The notes: generated from the sequence alone by a model not told the origin. Shown: positions 7,898-17,365, counted from the first letter of the stretch. The stretch is DNA of 64,000 bases from Myroides albus (GCF_009711045.1 NZ_WMJX01000007.1:1-64000); one strand, 5' to 3'. Made by a program: numbers and translations.

Positions 7898-8878
7898 CTA
7901 TTTCTTTCTTTCAATAACATAATTCACCATTGTAACCAATGAATCTTTGTAAGGGGATTCTGGAAACTGATTCAAAATTTGAAGTGCTTCTTGTTGATAC
8001 GCTATCATTTTAGTAGTAGCATATTCAAGGCCTCCTTTTTCTTTAACAAAGGCGATTACCTCTTTCACACGTCTTTTATCTTCGTTGTGATTTTTGACAG
8101 AATTGATAAGCCACTTACGCTCTTTTGCGTCAGAAGTATTTAAGGCATAGATAAGAGGTAGAGTCATTTTCTTCTCTTTAATATCAATACCCGTTGGTTT
8201 ACCGATAGGACCATCGGTATAATCAAATAAGTCATCTTTTATTTGGAAAGCCATTCCGATCACTTCGCCAAACTTGCGCATCTTCTCTATTAATTCAGCA
8301 TTGTCAGGTTGTACTGAAGCAGCACCCAACCCACAACATGCTGCAATTAAAGTCGCAGTTTTCTGACGGATAATCTCATAGTAAATTTCTTCCGTAATAT
8401 CCAATCGACGGGCTTTCTCTATCTGTAACAACTCTCCTTCACTCATCTCACGAACTGCCACGGATATAATACGCAATAAGTCAAAATCTCCATTGTCAAT
8501 GGAAAGAAGTAATCCTTTGGCTAATAAATAATCTCCAACTAATACAGCAATCTTATTTTTCCAAAGCGCATTAAGGGAAAAGAACCCTCTGCGTTTATTA
8601 CTATCATCAACCACATCGTCGTGAACCAAAGTAGCCGTGTGGATAAGTTCTATGACAGAAGCTCCTCTATAAGTACGCTCATTGACTTCGCCTTCACCGA
8701 CCATCTTTGCCACTAAGAAAACAAACATGGGTCTCATTTGTTTCCCTTTGCGATTTACAATATAATAAGTGATTCGATTCAACAATGCGACCTTAGTAGT
8801 CATTGACTTGTGAAACTTTTTCTCAAAAAGCTCCATTTCAGTTTTAATCGGACTCTGTATTTGCTGTACTATGTTCAT
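7898..8878 (-). CDS. Long-chain polyprenyl diphosphate synthase
   Basis: 326 residues from ATG 8878. A trans-isoprenyl diphosphate synthase that extends farnesyl diphosphate with isopentenyl units. The first Asp-rich motif is LVHDDVVDDSNKRRG and the second is QIKDDLFDYTD; GKQMRPMFVFL holds the substrate-binding Lys and Arg. Small residues upstream of the first motif (IHTATLV) fit a long-chain product, probably the menaquinone side chain (inference). A longer reading from TTG 8923 is unlikely because a TAttTTTG promoter box at 8887-8894 sits inside it. Chain length cannot be set from sequence alone, so no gene symbol is given. Confidence 0.9.
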   Translation of the reverse strand: MNIVQQIQSPIKTEMELFEKKFHKSMTTKVALLNRITYYIVNRKGKQMRPMFVFLVAKMVGEGEVNERTYRGASVIELIHTATLVHDDVVDDSNKRRGFFSLNALWKNKIAVLVGDYLLAKGLLLSIDNGDFDLLRIISVAVREMSEGELLQIEKARRLDITEEIYYEIIRQKTATLIAACCGLGAASVQPDNAELIEKMRKFGEVIGMAFQIKDDLFDYTDGPIGKPTGIDIKEKKMTLPLIYALNTSDAKERKWLINSVKNHNEDKRRVKEVIAFVKEKGGLEYATTKMIAYQQEALQILNQFPESPYKDSLVTMVNYVIERKK

Positions 8879-8886
8879 AACGAAAT

Positions 8887-8894
8887 CAAAAATA
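8887..8894 (-). promoter_or_regulatory. -7 promoter box TAttTTTG for the prenyl synthase
   Basis: Exact consensus on the minus strand, only 9 nt before ATG 8878. It implies a leaderless or nearly leaderless transcript and decides the start codon. Confidence 0.55.
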
Positions 8895-8925
8895 CGACTT
8901 TTTTGTTGGTAAACCGTTTCCAAAA

Positions 8926-8965
8926 AAAAACTCTTTTTGCTACAAATGAAACAAAAAGAGTTTTT
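8926..8965 (-). terminator. Intrinsic terminator after rlmN
   Basis: A 14-bp stem (AAAAACTCTTTTTG with CAAAAAGAGTTTTT) and a 12-nt loop, with T-runs on the minus strand. It lies between rlmN and the prenyl synthase gene. Confidence 0.8.
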
Positions 8966-9018
8966 ATAATAATATTTTCAATTACTGTTTTAAATTAGCT
9001 TGCAAAAGCTAAAGGCAA

Positions 9019-10059
9019 TTAAGATTTATTAGCCAACTGCCCACAAGCAGCATCGATATCTTTACCGCGACTGCGTCTAACGACAACAGTTATATCATTT
9101 GCTTCTAATGCTCGGATATACGCATTCGTTGCCTGTTCTGAAGCTTGTTGAAACTCTCCATCGTCGATAGGGTTATATTCAATCAAATTCACCTTACACG
9201 GTACATACTTGCAGAACCTAACTAAAGCATCAATAGATGCTTTATCATCGTTTATATCTTTCCATATCACGTACTCATAAGTCACTCGACTCTTCGTCTT
9301 ACTATACCAGTACTGAAGTGCTTCTCTCAAATCAGTCAGTGGAAAGTTCTTTGTAAATGGCATGATTCGATTACGCGTTTCTTCAATAGCTGAGTGTAGT
9401 GAAACAGCCAACTTAAACTTCACTCCATCATCCGCCAATTTCTTAATCATCTTAGGCAAACCAGAAGTAGACACAGTGATACGCTTAGGAGACATCCCTA
9501 ATCCTTCTTCGGAAGTAATCTTCTCAATGGCTTTCTGTACGTTATTATAATTCATTAACGGCTCTCCCATTCCCATAAACACAATATTAGACAACGGATG
9601 TCCGTGATTTTGTCTACTTTGTTGGTCTATGGTTAATACTTGATCATAAATCTCATCTGGATTCAAGTTACGCATACGCTTAAGGCGTGCCGTAGCGCAG
9701 AACTCACAATCTAAACTACACCCTACCTGAGAAGAAACACAAGCAGTCGTGCGCGTTTCTGTTGGGATCAAAACAGACTCTACAATAAGACCATCGTGTA
9801 ACTGCACACCATTCTTGATCGTACCATCAGTACTTACCTGCATACTATCTACTTTGATGTGGTTAATGACGAAGTTAGCATCCAACATTTCACGGGTAGC
9901 CAATGATAAGTTACTCATATCCTCAAAGCTATGAGCTCCCTTACTCCACAACCACTCGTACACTTGGTTTCCTCTAAATGCCTTATCTCCCTGAGAAACA
10001 AAGAAATCCCTTAATTGTTCCTTAGATAAACTTCTGATGTCTTTTTTGTCTATTTGCAT
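9019..10059 (-). CDS. rlmN: 23S rRNA A2503 / tRNA A37 methyltransferase RlmN
   Basis: A 346-residue radical-SAM enzyme that methylates C2 of A2503 in 23S rRNA, and A37 in some tRNAs. The CxxxCxxC cluster motif is CSLDCEFC near residue 111, after TACVSSQVG. GMGEPLMNYNNV binds SAM, VSTSGLPKMI and KLAVSLHSA follow in order, and the C-terminal Cys in DAACGQLA is the methyl-carrying cysteine. Length matches the family. The promoter is unusually clear and the transcript appears leaderless. It is transcribed alone. Confidence 0.96.
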   Translation of the reverse strand: MQIDKKDIRSLSKEQLRDFFVSQGDKAFRGNQVYEWLWSKGAHSFEDMSNLSLATREMLDANFVINHIKVDSMQVSTDGTIKNGVQLHDGLIVESVLIPTETRTTACVSSQVGCSLDCEFCATARLKRMRNLNPDEIYDQVLTIDQQSRQNHGHPLSNIVFMGMGEPLMNYNNVQKAIEKITSEEGLGMSPKRITVSTSGLPKMIKKLADDGVKFKLAVSLHSAIEETRNRIMPFTKNFPLTDLREALQYWYSKTKSRVTYEYVIWKDINDDKASIDALVRFCKYVPCKVNLIEYNPIDDGEFQQASEQATNAYIRALEANDITVVVRRSRGKDIDAACGQLANKS

Positions 10060-10063
10060 GACG

Positions 10064-10095
10064 CAAAGTTAATCTCAAATTATCCGACTGCCAAA
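10064..10095 (-). promoter_or_regulatory. Full -33/-7 promoter of rlmN
   Basis: Read on the minus strand: TTTG (plus strand 10092-10095), a 20-nt spacer, then TAACTTTG (10064-10071). The -7 box ends 5 nt before the ATG, so transcription probably starts at or within a base or two of the start codon. Confidence 0.7.
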
Positions 10096-10184
10096 TACTG
10101 TAATAAAATTATAACAATAAAGTATTTAGGTTAACGGTGGACAGTGAACAGTTTACAGTCAGTAAACTAATAACCTTTAACTGT

Positions 10185-10345
10185 CAACTTCTTTACTGCC
10201 AGTACATGCTTACACCTCCTTCTATCTCCTTGGTACTTACCATACCACTCATAAGTACATCGCTCTTGGTCACCATCTAAGATTACCGTATGTCTCACAC
10301 CTCCACTTCCATCTACGCGAGCTTCTACTCTAACTGAACTAACTT
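10185..10345 (-). pseudogene. Decayed 3' fragment of a SWIM zinc-finger gene
   Basis: The minus-strand translation gives VEARVDGSGGVRHTVILDGD, then ERCTYEWYGKYQGD and CKHVLAVKKL. This is nearly identical to the last 50-60 residues of the intact SWIM protein encoded at 11679-13025. The second Cys of the CxC pair is now Tyr, there is no start codon and the upstream part is missing. It is a partial duplicate, or the tail of a former tandem paralogue, and it is separated from the intact gene by the SDR gene. Confidence 0.8.
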
Positions 10346-10552
10346 GCTGTCTAACTCAAGAGCTCTGCATTCATCCCCATTCTTATTTTGCTCCTCAGTC
10401 TCTTACATTCACAAAACACTGCTTACAGTACCAAGTTTAACCACTATTCATTGATTGCTATTAAAATAAACTTTCTACATATAACCATTAAAACTCTAAT
10501 ACCCATAACAACAATATGAAACTCATAGTAGTTAAACTGCCACACCTCAACA

Positions 10553-10602
10553 CGAAAAAAGCCGACCTAAAAAAGCCGACCTAAAAAGGTCGGCTTAAAA
10601 AA
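10553..10602 (-). terminator. Terminator with a duplicated arm, downstream of the SDR gene
   Basis: AAGCCGACCT pairs with AGGTCGGCTT around AAAA, with a T-run on the minus strand. A second copy of the AAAAAGCCGACCT arm lies directly beside it, so the 3' arm can pair with either copy. Confidence 0.7.
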
Positions 10603-10767
10603 AATATAATGAAAAAGTGCTTATTTATTTCACCAAGCAAGTGCAGTCTTAAAACACTTACTCAGTTGTAGTATATTAAAGTACTATGAAATTACTATTT
10701 AAAAACTTCAAAACGAGTTTCCAAAAATATAATTAACATAGATTTATCGTTATTAACACTTCTCAAT

Positions 10768-11511
10768 CTACCTTGCCAAATAACCTCCATCCACAGGGTA
10801 ATATGCTCCTGTAGAAAACGAAGATTTATCAGTTGCTAACCATAAAATTAACTCAGCTACTTCTTCAGGCTTACCGAGTCTATTCATTGCGTGGCGAGAA
10901 GAAAGTTCTTTAATAACCTCATCACTATAACTCTCTGTCACCAGTGGAGTACCTATATAACCAGGCCCCACAGCATTAATGCGAATACCCTTCGTACCAT
11001 ATTCCCAAGCAGCTGTCTTCGTCAAACCGTTCACACCGTGCTTTGCTGCACAATAAGCAGATGAATTAGCCACGCCAACCTCAGCTAAGATTGACGATAC
11101 ATTGATGATACTTCCCTTTCCCTTTTTCAACATTTCAGGCAACTGATAGCGCATACCATAGAATACCCCATTGAGATTAATACTGATCACCTTATCCCAA
11201 TCCTCTACACCATATTCGCCAGTTACAGCAAAGGCTCCAACAATTCCTGCATTGTTAACAGCAATGTCTAATTGACCAAAAGCAGCAACCGTTTCTTGCA
11301 CTACTCTCTCATGGTCTTGAGCCTTCCCAGCATCTGCCTTAATGAAAATGGCATTTTCACCTAATGTTGATACTACTTTTTTACCTTCTGCTTCATTCCA
11401 ATCTACAACTGCAACTTTAGCTCCCTCTTTGACAAATAACTCCGCTACACATTTACCTATTCCAGAAGCAGCTCCAGTAATAATTGCTACTTTGTTTTCT
11501 AATTGTTTCAT
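10768..11511 (-). CDS. SDR-family oxidoreductase
   Basis: A 247-residue classical short-chain dehydrogenase/reductase. The cofactor motif is TGAASGIG near residue 12; VVDW with an Asp at the end of beta-2 suggests NAD(H) preference. NNAGIVG, INVSS (catalytic Ser), YCAAK (catalytic Tyr and Lys) and the closing DGGYLAR are all in place. The substrate cannot be told. It is flanked by SWIM sequences on both sides but shows no mobile-element features. A 170-bp 3' region leads to a terminator. Confidence 0.9.
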   Translation of the reverse strand: MKQLENKVAIITGAASGIGKCVAELFVKEGAKVAVVDWNEAEGKKVVSTLGENAIFIKADAGKAQDHERVVQETVAAFGQLDIAVNNAGIVGAFAVTGEYGVEDWDKVISINLNGVFYGMRYQLPEMLKKGKGSIINVSSILAEVGVANSSAYCAAKHGVNGLTKTAAWEYGTKGIRINAVGPGYIGTPLVTESYSDEVIKELSSRHAMNRLGKPEEVAELILWLATDKSSFSTGAYYPVDGGYLAR

Positions 11512-11678
11512 ATAAGTGGTTTTTATGATTTATCCTAAATTTACAACTTACTTCGCTCTAAAACAAAACCAAGTCAGATGAAAGCATCTACCCTATCTTC
11601 TCTGTTTTAACGAAACTACAATAACAATTAAAGGTTAAAAAAGCCAGCCACTCGTTAATCAAATTACTGTGCAACAAA

Positions 11679-13025
11679 TTATTTACTACCCAGCTTCTTC
11701 ACCGCCAGCACATGCTTACACATCCCTCTATCTCCTTGGTACTTACCATACCACTCACAAGTACATCGCTCTTGGTCGCCATCTAAGATTACTGTATGTC
11801 TCACACCACCAGTTCCCTCTACACGAGCTTCCACACGTCCATTAGCTTGGCTAATAATCTCTACTTTATTCTCAGCAATTAGTTTCTCTGCATTCTTTAG
11901 ACGAGGATTTAGACTTAGAATGCGCTCTAACTTAAAGGGTAACCTTCTGTAAAAGAAAGCATTGTCATCTAAGTCAAAACCTAACAACCCCATAGCGGCT
12001 AATCGCCCTGTCAGACTATCTGCATCAGTGAAACTCATCCCTTCTTCCATCGCAAACATTGTCGGATTAAAACGTTGATTCGCATAAGCATATTTATCCA
12101 TCGCATCTATCCACTCGTCATCCACATCCTCTATCAAGGATTCTAAAGCCGCTCCCTCTCCCGAGAACCCTCTAAAAGCTTCACGAGATAAAGACAAACT
12201 AAATCGAATATCTCCAAAATACAACTGCCAAGTGGTGCTTTGCATATCAGGATGAGGAAAGACCTGCATATAATCTATATAAGGTAATAAAGGTTCTAAT
12301 AATCGTAAACGGTGAATACCTCCTACACAAATACCATTGTTTGATTTAACAGGAGAAAAGGAAGGCATATTCCCTCTCAATATCAAGTAATAATCATTCT
12401 TCACAATCCCTTTCGGAATACCTCTAAACAGTTGTTGAGCCTGTATTTTATTAAACGTATGTACACGTTCTGCCTTAGACAGGTAAATCTGTACCGTGCT
12501 CAGTCCCTTAATCCACTTAATCGGAAGAGGCACTTTGCGTTCCACTATTTTCTTATCCTCCGTCTGAATACTAACTTCCTTCTGACCTATTGACAGCAAG
12601 ACATTCTCCTTTTGCTTAATGCTATTCAGCCCAGTAAGCATCGGTTGGTTAAAGTCTACATTCGTAGTCCCATTCTCTAAAAACTCTCCATCTAACCCAT
12701 CAGGCAATACATCTACTCTTGCATACACTCCTGCACAATGAGAAAATCCCTCAAAGCGCACTCTACCATCCCCAGCCGTAGCGATAGGGTCTTTTAGCTT
12801 AGCCAAATCAGCAGGAGATAAATTAAAACTTGACTTCACCACATTAGACAACGCAATTAAACAACGTGCCATAATAAATGGATCTTTCACATTACCCCAA
12901 AAAAAGCATGGAGCATCTGTCTTCTTCTGTATCTCACTGTACTTCGCTAAGAATAATTCGTCTCCTCCTGTTCCTTTGGTAAGACTTGATGGATTGTTGT
13001 ATATGTATGATAATAGGTCGTTCAT
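11679..13025 (-). CDS. SWIM zinc-finger domain protein
   Basis: 448 residues, cytoplasmic. The SWIM motif CxC-n-CxH is at the C-terminus: CTCEWYGKYQGD followed by CKHVLAVKK near residues 423-445. The N-terminal 400 residues (RVRFEGFSHCAGVYARVDVL, VQIYLSKAERVHTFN) resemble SWIM proteins found in Bacteroidetes beside MoxR/VWA gene sets, none of which is present here. SWIM domains bind zinc and are linked to DNA or protein interaction; the role of this protein is unknown. A partial copy of its 3' end lies at 10185-10345. Confidence 0.8.
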   Translation of the reverse strand: MNDLLSYIYNNPSSLTKGTGGDELFLAKYSEIQKKTDAPCFFWGNVKDPFIMARCLIALSNVVKSSFNLSPADLAKLKDPIATAGDGRVRFEGFSHCAGVYARVDVLPDGLDGEFLENGTTNVDFNQPMLTGLNSIKQKENVLLSIGQKEVSIQTEDKKIVERKVPLPIKWIKGLSTVQIYLSKAERVHTFNKIQAQQLFRGIPKGIVKNDYYLILRGNMPSFSPVKSNNGICVGGIHRLRLLEPLLPYIDYMQVFPHPDMQSTTWQLYFGDIRFSLSLSREAFRGFSGEGAALESLIEDVDDEWIDAMDKYAYANQRFNPTMFAMEEGMSFTDADSLTGRLAAMGLLGFDLDDNAFFYRRLPFKLERILSLNPRLKNAEKLIAENKVEIISQANGRVEARVEGTGGVRHTVILDGDQERCTCEWYGKYQGDRGMCKHVLAVKKLGSK

Positions 13026-13126
13026 AGTAGTGTATAATGATAAGGCAAGGTACTAAAATTCATAGAAATATAACCTTCTAGAACTGTACACATCTGTTCT
13101 CTTTTTTTAAAAAAAGGCAATTACTC

Positions 13127-13158
13127 TTTGATAATAAACCCATTACACATTATCTTTG
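13127..13158 (+). promoter_or_regulatory. Full -33/-7 promoter of the MFS exporter gene
   Basis: TTTG at 13127-13130, a 20-nt spacer, then TAtcTTTG at 13151-13158: a textbook Bacteroidetes promoter. It predicts a leader of about 120 nt before the ATG at 13283. Confidence 0.7.
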
Positions 13159-13240
13159 TTCATTATGCAGCAATAGTAAAATAACATTTCGAATCACAGT
13201 CACACCCTACAGCGTAGTAAGTGACTCAGTTAATTTAAGC

Positions 13241-13260
13241 GTACCCCATCTTTAGGGTAC
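13241..13260 (+). promoter_or_regulatory. Leader hairpin GTACCC/GGGTAC before the MFS exporter
   Basis: A 6-bp GC-rich stem with an 8-nt loop lies inside the predicted leader, 23 nt before the start codon. It could be an operator or a structure affecting translation. Confidence 0.4.
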
Positions 13261-13282
13261 CGTTATTTTATTATATATACTT

Positions 13283-14488
13283 ATGCAATCAAACAAGATT
13301 AACAGCATCGTAATATTCATTACGATCACCATTATATTAGATAGTGCTGGCTTCGGTATTATCTTTCCAGTATTACCAGAACTATTAGAACACGTACTAC
13401 ATGCTGACCTCAGCACAGCAGCGAAGTACGGAGGTGTACTTACGTTAGCTTACGCCTTTATGCAATTTATCTTTGCACCAATCTTAGGGGTTATTAGCGA
13501 TCGCTATGGACGTAGACGAGTATTATTACTTTCCCTTTTTGGATTCTCTATAGACTGTTTTATTATGGCACTTGCTCATAGTTATTGGTTACTATTCATC
13601 AGTCGGCTTATCGCAGGAGTGACAGGTGCCACCTTTGCTGTGGCATCTGCTACCATTACAGATGTTACGGACGAAGGCAACCGAACGAAATACTTCGGCT
13701 ATTTAAATGCAGCTTTTAATATTGGCTTTATCATAGGCCCTTTAGTAGGAGGGTTATTAGGAGAATATCATTTTACTTACCCCTTTTACTTTGCGGGAAT
13801 ATTAGGTTTATTAAATGTTATTTATGGGTATTTCTTTTTTCCAGAAACCAATACTTCACGTTCACTGATGCGACTATCACTAAAAGAAATCTCCCCTTTA
13901 CAATCTCTAAAAAGTATCAAACGCTTTAAACAACTAAGTCTGCTATTTATTGTATTCTTTTTATTATCTGCTGCATCACATAGCATGGAGAGTACGTGGT
14001 CATTCTATACCATGATACAGTTTGACTGGAGTAAACAGCAGGTAGGAATCTCACTAACCATTATAGGAATTATAGGTTTCTTAGTACAAGCATACCTATT
14101 GCAATACTTATCTACTAAATTATCTGACCAAAGACTTGTCTACATCGGTTTATTAACCAGCTTTATAGGATTACTCTTATTGAGTTATTGTGTTACTGAA
14201 ATACAACTCTGGGTAGGTATCACATTATACTTACTAGGAAGTATACAACAGACCGGTTTTCAGTCTATGCTCTCTAAGTCACTAGATCAGCAACATCAAG
14301 GAGAACTACAAGGAGTATTAGGAAGCCTTAACGGATTAACAACTATTGTGGCTCCACCAGTATTTACCTATTGTTTCTACCTATACACACAGGATAATAC
14401 CTTACCTTACTTACCTGGTATAGCCTTTGCCATAGCAGCTTTATTACTCCTAATTAGCTTATTACTCCTCTTGAGATATAAGAAGTAA
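13283..14488 (+). CDS. MFS drug exporter, TCR/Tet type
   Basis: A 401-residue inner-membrane protein with about 12 transmembrane helices. The first helix carries DSAGFGIIFPVLPELL, typical of the drug:H+ antiporter-1 (TetA-like) group. Motif A is GVISDRYGRRRVLLL between helices 2 and 3, and the antiporter motif C region is IGFIIGPLVGGLLG in helix 5. Members export tetracyclines or other drugs in exchange for protons; substrate and resistance phenotype cannot be read from sequence. It has its own promoter with a long leader. It is convergent with a fragment and a membrane protein gene. Confidence 0.88.
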   Translation: MQSNKINSIVIFITITIILDSAGFGIIFPVLPELLEHVLHADLSTAAKYGGVLTLAYAFMQFIFAPILGVISDRYGRRRVLLLSLFGFSIDCFIMALAHSYWLLFISRLIAGVTGATFAVASATITDVTDEGNRTKYFGYLNAAFNIGFIIGPLVGGLLGEYHFTYPFYFAGILGLLNVIYGYFFFPETNTSRSLMRLSLKEISPLQSLKSIKRFKQLSLLFIVFFLLSAASHSMESTWSFYTMIQFDWSKQQVGISLTIIGIIGFLVQAYLLQYLSTKLSDQRLVYIGLLTSFIGLLLLSYCVTEIQLWVGITLYLLGSIQQTGFQSMLSKSLDQQHQGELQGVLGSLNGLTTIVAPPVFTYCFYLYTQDNTLPYLPGIAFAIAALLLLISLLLLLRYKK

Positions 14489-14494
14489 GTTTTA

Positions 14495-14533
14495 AAAAAC
14501 AGCCCTATTCTTTACTAGAATAGGGCTATTTAT
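14495..14533 (+). terminator. Intrinsic terminator after the MFS exporter
   Basis: AGCCCTATTCT pairs with AGAATAGGGCT around a 5-nt loop, with A-rich and T-rich flanks. Confidence 0.85.
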
Positions 14534-14534
14534 A

Positions 14535-14678
14535 TTATTCTTTAGATTTAAAACTCTGTTCTATCACTTGATACCTTTTTAATATTACATCTAACTGAGC
14601 ATTCTCTTTATGTACTAACAACGAAGTATAGATTTTACGACCGTCAATATCCAAAAACCTTATCAAACTTATATAAAC
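14535..14678 (-). pseudogene. Possible gene fragment, 47 codons without a start
   Basis: The minus-strand frame reads LIRFLDIDGRKIYTSLLVHK, then ENAQLDVILKRYQVIEQSF, and ends in a stop at 14535-14537. It looks protein-like, but no start codon precedes it and a stop lies just upstream. It is probably the tail of a lost gene. No homologue recognised. Confidence 0.35.
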
Positions 14679-14746
14679 CTAAAGAGTTAAATTAAACAAA
14701 CCTTTTATTAAAAGTATAGAATGTCCTAGTGTTTTATTATCATGTA

Positions 14747-15490
14747 CTACTTCCATTCAAAATAATTATACCCTATTTTTTCAACAGCAATTCTTACCAA
14801 GTCCTTATCCTCCACCCTATGAACAAAAAACTTATAACAATCTTCATCCACATCAAAAAACCCTAATTGCAGTCGATGTTGACGCAATACTACATCAACA
14901 TCTTTAAACACTGTTGTAGAATTTACAGAACCATTAGATGGATAATTCCTAACCGTTGGTATATTTTTTATTGTTATATTCCAAATATTATCTAATGAAC
15001 TATTGATTCTATAGATAAATTCATCTACCCTTTCTTTCCAATCTAAAGAAATAATAAAATCAATAGCCTCTTCATTACAATGAAAACTAACATAACGCAA
15101 GGCATCCATTTCTTCAATAAACTCTTCATGATAATTTGGTAAACTGGGCAAACGATCAATAACTATTATTAACTCATCTTTTGTTTTATTATTTGGAACA
15201 CTTAATCCTATCAATTCCTTAAACCCTTCAAGAACTTTTTTATCTACTTGTAAATTCTCTTGTTTTACTTCCACCATTTTGGTAGATTCTTTACTCTTCT
15301 CCTTTATTAGAAACCACGGTTTTCCAGTAAAATCTTTTTTACTCCAAATATAAGTTACCAATACGGCGCCCACCCCAAACCAATACGCATCACTAAAATG
15401 GTAAGAGAATACAACCATTGCAAAATACTTAGTCCCTATGCCCAATAGTACTAATAGCAATAAAACAAGAAAATAAGTTGATTTTTTCAT
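14747..15490 (-). CDS. Membrane-anchored protein of unknown function
   Basis: 247 residues. Two hydrophobic segments (about residues 5-27 and 33-49) anchor the N-terminus. A soluble domain follows from about residue 80: ELIIVIDRLPSLPNYHEEF, DFIISLDWKERVDEF, and LQLGFFDVDEDCYKFFVH. The latter two blocks resemble DUF6630-type domains, but that is recalled and low confidence. The signal between helices is short, so the bulk is probably cytoplasmic. It sits between a gene fragment and fumarase, and the fumarase terminator lies upstream of it. Confidence 0.65.
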   Translation of the reverse strand: MKKSTYFLVLLLLVLLGIGTKYFAMVVFSYHFSDAYWFGVGAVLVTYIWSKKDFTGKPWFLIKEKSKESTKMVEVKQENLQVDKKVLEGFKELIGLSVPNNKTKDELIIVIDRLPSLPNYHEEFIEEMDALRYVSFHCNEEAIDFIISLDWKERVDEFIYRINSSLDNIWNITIKNIPTVRNYPSNGSVNSTTVFKDVDVVLRQHRLQLGFFDVDEDCYKFFVHRVEDKDLVRIAVEKIGYNYFEWK

Positions 15491-15529
15491 AGCTTAAATA
15501 TACCAAAAAAAAAATCAGTTAACACCAAT

Positions 15530-15562
15530 AAAAAAAACCGATACTCTTACGAGTATCGGCCT
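15530..15562 (-). terminator. Intrinsic terminator after fumarase
   Basis: CCGATACTC pairs with GAGTATCGG around a 4-nt loop; on the minus strand the stem is followed by TTTTTTT. Confidence 0.85.
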
Positions 15563-15591
15563 TTTCCGATTATTAAATTGTTAGTTTACTC

Positions 15592-17193
15592 TTATAAGTT
15601 TTGAAAGAAGTCATTTCCTTTATCATCAGTGATAATGAAGGCAGGGAAATCTTTCACCTTAATTTTACGCACCGCTTCCATTCCTAATTCAGGGAAGTCA
15701 ACTACCTCTACGCTCAAGATATTCTCTTTTGCAAGGATAGCTGCTGGTCCACCAATAGAACCTAAGTAGAAACCTCCGTGTTTCTTACAAGCATCAGTAA
15801 CAGCTTGACTACGATTACCTTTGGCTAACATAATCATACTACCACCTACAGCCTGGAAGCTATCAACGTAAGGGTCCATACGGCCTGCAGTTGTCGGTCC
15901 AAAACTACCAGAAGGCATACCATCCGGCGTTTTTGCAGGTCCCGCATAGTAAACGGGGTGATTTTTGAAATACTCAGGCATTTCTTGTCCATTGTCTAAC
16001 ATTTCTTGGATCTTAGCATGAGCGATGTCGCGCGCCACGATAACTGTACCATTCAACATTAAACGTGTTTTAATTGGATGTTTTGTCAATTCAGCCAATT
16101 GTTCTTTCATAGGTTTATCAAGGTCAATTACCACAGGCTCCTCTAAATGTGGTGCTGTCTCAGGTAAAAAACGAGCTGGATTAGTTTCCAACTGCTCTAC
16201 GAATAAACCTTCAGCAGTAATTTTTGCTTTAATGTTTCTATCTGCCGAACAAGAAACACCTAAACCTACAGGACATGATGCAGCATGACGTGGTAAGCGA
16301 ATCACACGAACATCGTGTGTAAAATACTTACCTCCGAACTGTGCTCCAATCTGAGATTCTTGGCAAATTTGTTGTAGTTTTTTCTCCCACTCTAAGTCAC
16401 GGAACGCTTGACCGCCCATGTTACCAGAAGTAGGTAAGTTGTCATAGTATCCTGCAGAAGCTTTCTTCACAGCAGCTAAGTTAGCCTCAGCTGATGTACC
16501 ACCAATCACTAATGCTAAGTGATATGGAGGACAAGCTGCTGTCCCCAAGTCCATTATTTTCTCTTTGATAAATTCCGTAAGGTTTTTTTCATTTAATAAC
16601 GACTTCGTCTTTTGATACAAAAATGTTTTGTTAGCAGAACCTCCACCTTTCGCTAAGAATAAGAATTCATACTTATTCCCTTGTGTCGCATAAATATCAA
16701 TTTGTGCTGGTAAGTTAGATCCAGAGTTTTTCTCCTCAAACATACTTATTGGAACAATCTGAGAATAACGTAAGTTCTTCTTTTGATATGTTTCAAAAAT
16801 ACCTCTTGATAAGCTCTCCGCATCATTAGTCCCAGTATATACATTCTCCCCTTTTTTCGCAACGACAATCGCCGTTCCTGTATCTTGACAAGATGGCAAT
16901 TGACCTTCTACTGCTACCGCAGCATTTTGCAATAAATTATACGCTACAAAACGATCGTTATCTGTCGCTTCCGGATCATCTAAAATAGCTTTTAATTTTT
17001 CAAGGTGAGCTGTTCTCAACATAAAAGAAACGTCTGTCATAGCCGTTTCAGCAATTAATTCAATCCCCTTAGGATCAACTACTAAAATTTCTCTATCTCC
17101 TAACTTTTCTACTTTTACATAGTCAGAAGATATCTTTTTATAAGCCGTGTCATCTTTCAGTATTGGATACGGATCTTGATATATGAAGTCCAT
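15592..17193 (-). CDS. fumA: Fumarate hydratase, class I (4Fe-4S)
   Basis: A 533-residue cytoplasmic TCA-cycle enzyme that interconverts fumarate and malate. It is the two-domain class I form. Cysteines expected to bind the 4Fe-4S cluster are in [10 protein letters not shown] near residue 102, TAACPPYH near residue 223 and CPVGLGVSC near residue 310. [12 protein letters not shown] and the C-terminal [15 protein letters not shown] and [15 protein letters not shown] are characteristic. It is monocistronic with its own terminator. Together with SdhAB and AspA elsewhere in the window it acts on the fumarate pool. Confidence 0.94.
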   Translation of the reverse strand: MDFIYQDPYPILKDDTAYKKISSDYVKVEKLGDREILVVDPKGIELIAETAMTDVSFMLRTAHLEKLKAILDDPEATDNDRFVAYNLLQNAAVAVEGQLPSCQDTGTAIVVAKKGENVYTGTNDAESLSRGIFETYQKKNLRYSQIVPISMFEEKNSGSNLPAQIDIYATQGNKYEFLFLAKGGGSANKTFLYQKTKSLLNEKNLTEFIKEKIMDLGTAACPPYHLALVIGGTSAEANLAAVKKASAGYYDNLPTSGNMGGQAFRDLEWEKKLQQICQESQIGAQFGGKYFTHDVRVIRLPRHAASCPVGLGVSCSADRNIKAKITAEGLFVEQLETNPARFLPETAPHLEEPVVIDLDKPMKEQLAELTKHPIKTRLMLNGTVIVARDIAHAKIQEMLDNGQEMPEYFKNHPVYYAGPAKTPDGMPSGSFGPTTAGRMDPYVDSFQAVGGSMIMLAKGNRSQAVTDACKKHGGFYLGSIGGPAAILAKENILSVEVVDFPELGMEAVRKIKVKDFPAFIITDDKGNDFFQNL

Positions 17194-17365
17194 TGAATTG
17201 TTAGTTTATTTCTGAGAAGTAAATTTACTAAATATAGCGTTCAAAAATCCTTAGAATACTTCTAAATAACCAATGACTACAAGACTTCAACGGCATTTGT
17301 AATGCTTCTAAATAACAATCATACCAGGCAAGACATTAAGGTTCATGAAATATTTTGCATCTCAC

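Larger units (their letters stand above)
10131..10767. other. 637-bp region with little coding content
   Basis: It holds a SWIM-gene remnant (10185-10345), a short palindrome AGTTTAC/GTAAACT at 10150-10168, and a terminator with a duplicated arm at 10553-10602. I see nothing else that can be supported. Confidence 0.5.

Noticed and set aside
8879..8923. Longer prenyl synthase from TTG 8923
   Set aside because: A TAttTTTG promoter box lies inside it and homologues begin near MNIVQQIQSP.
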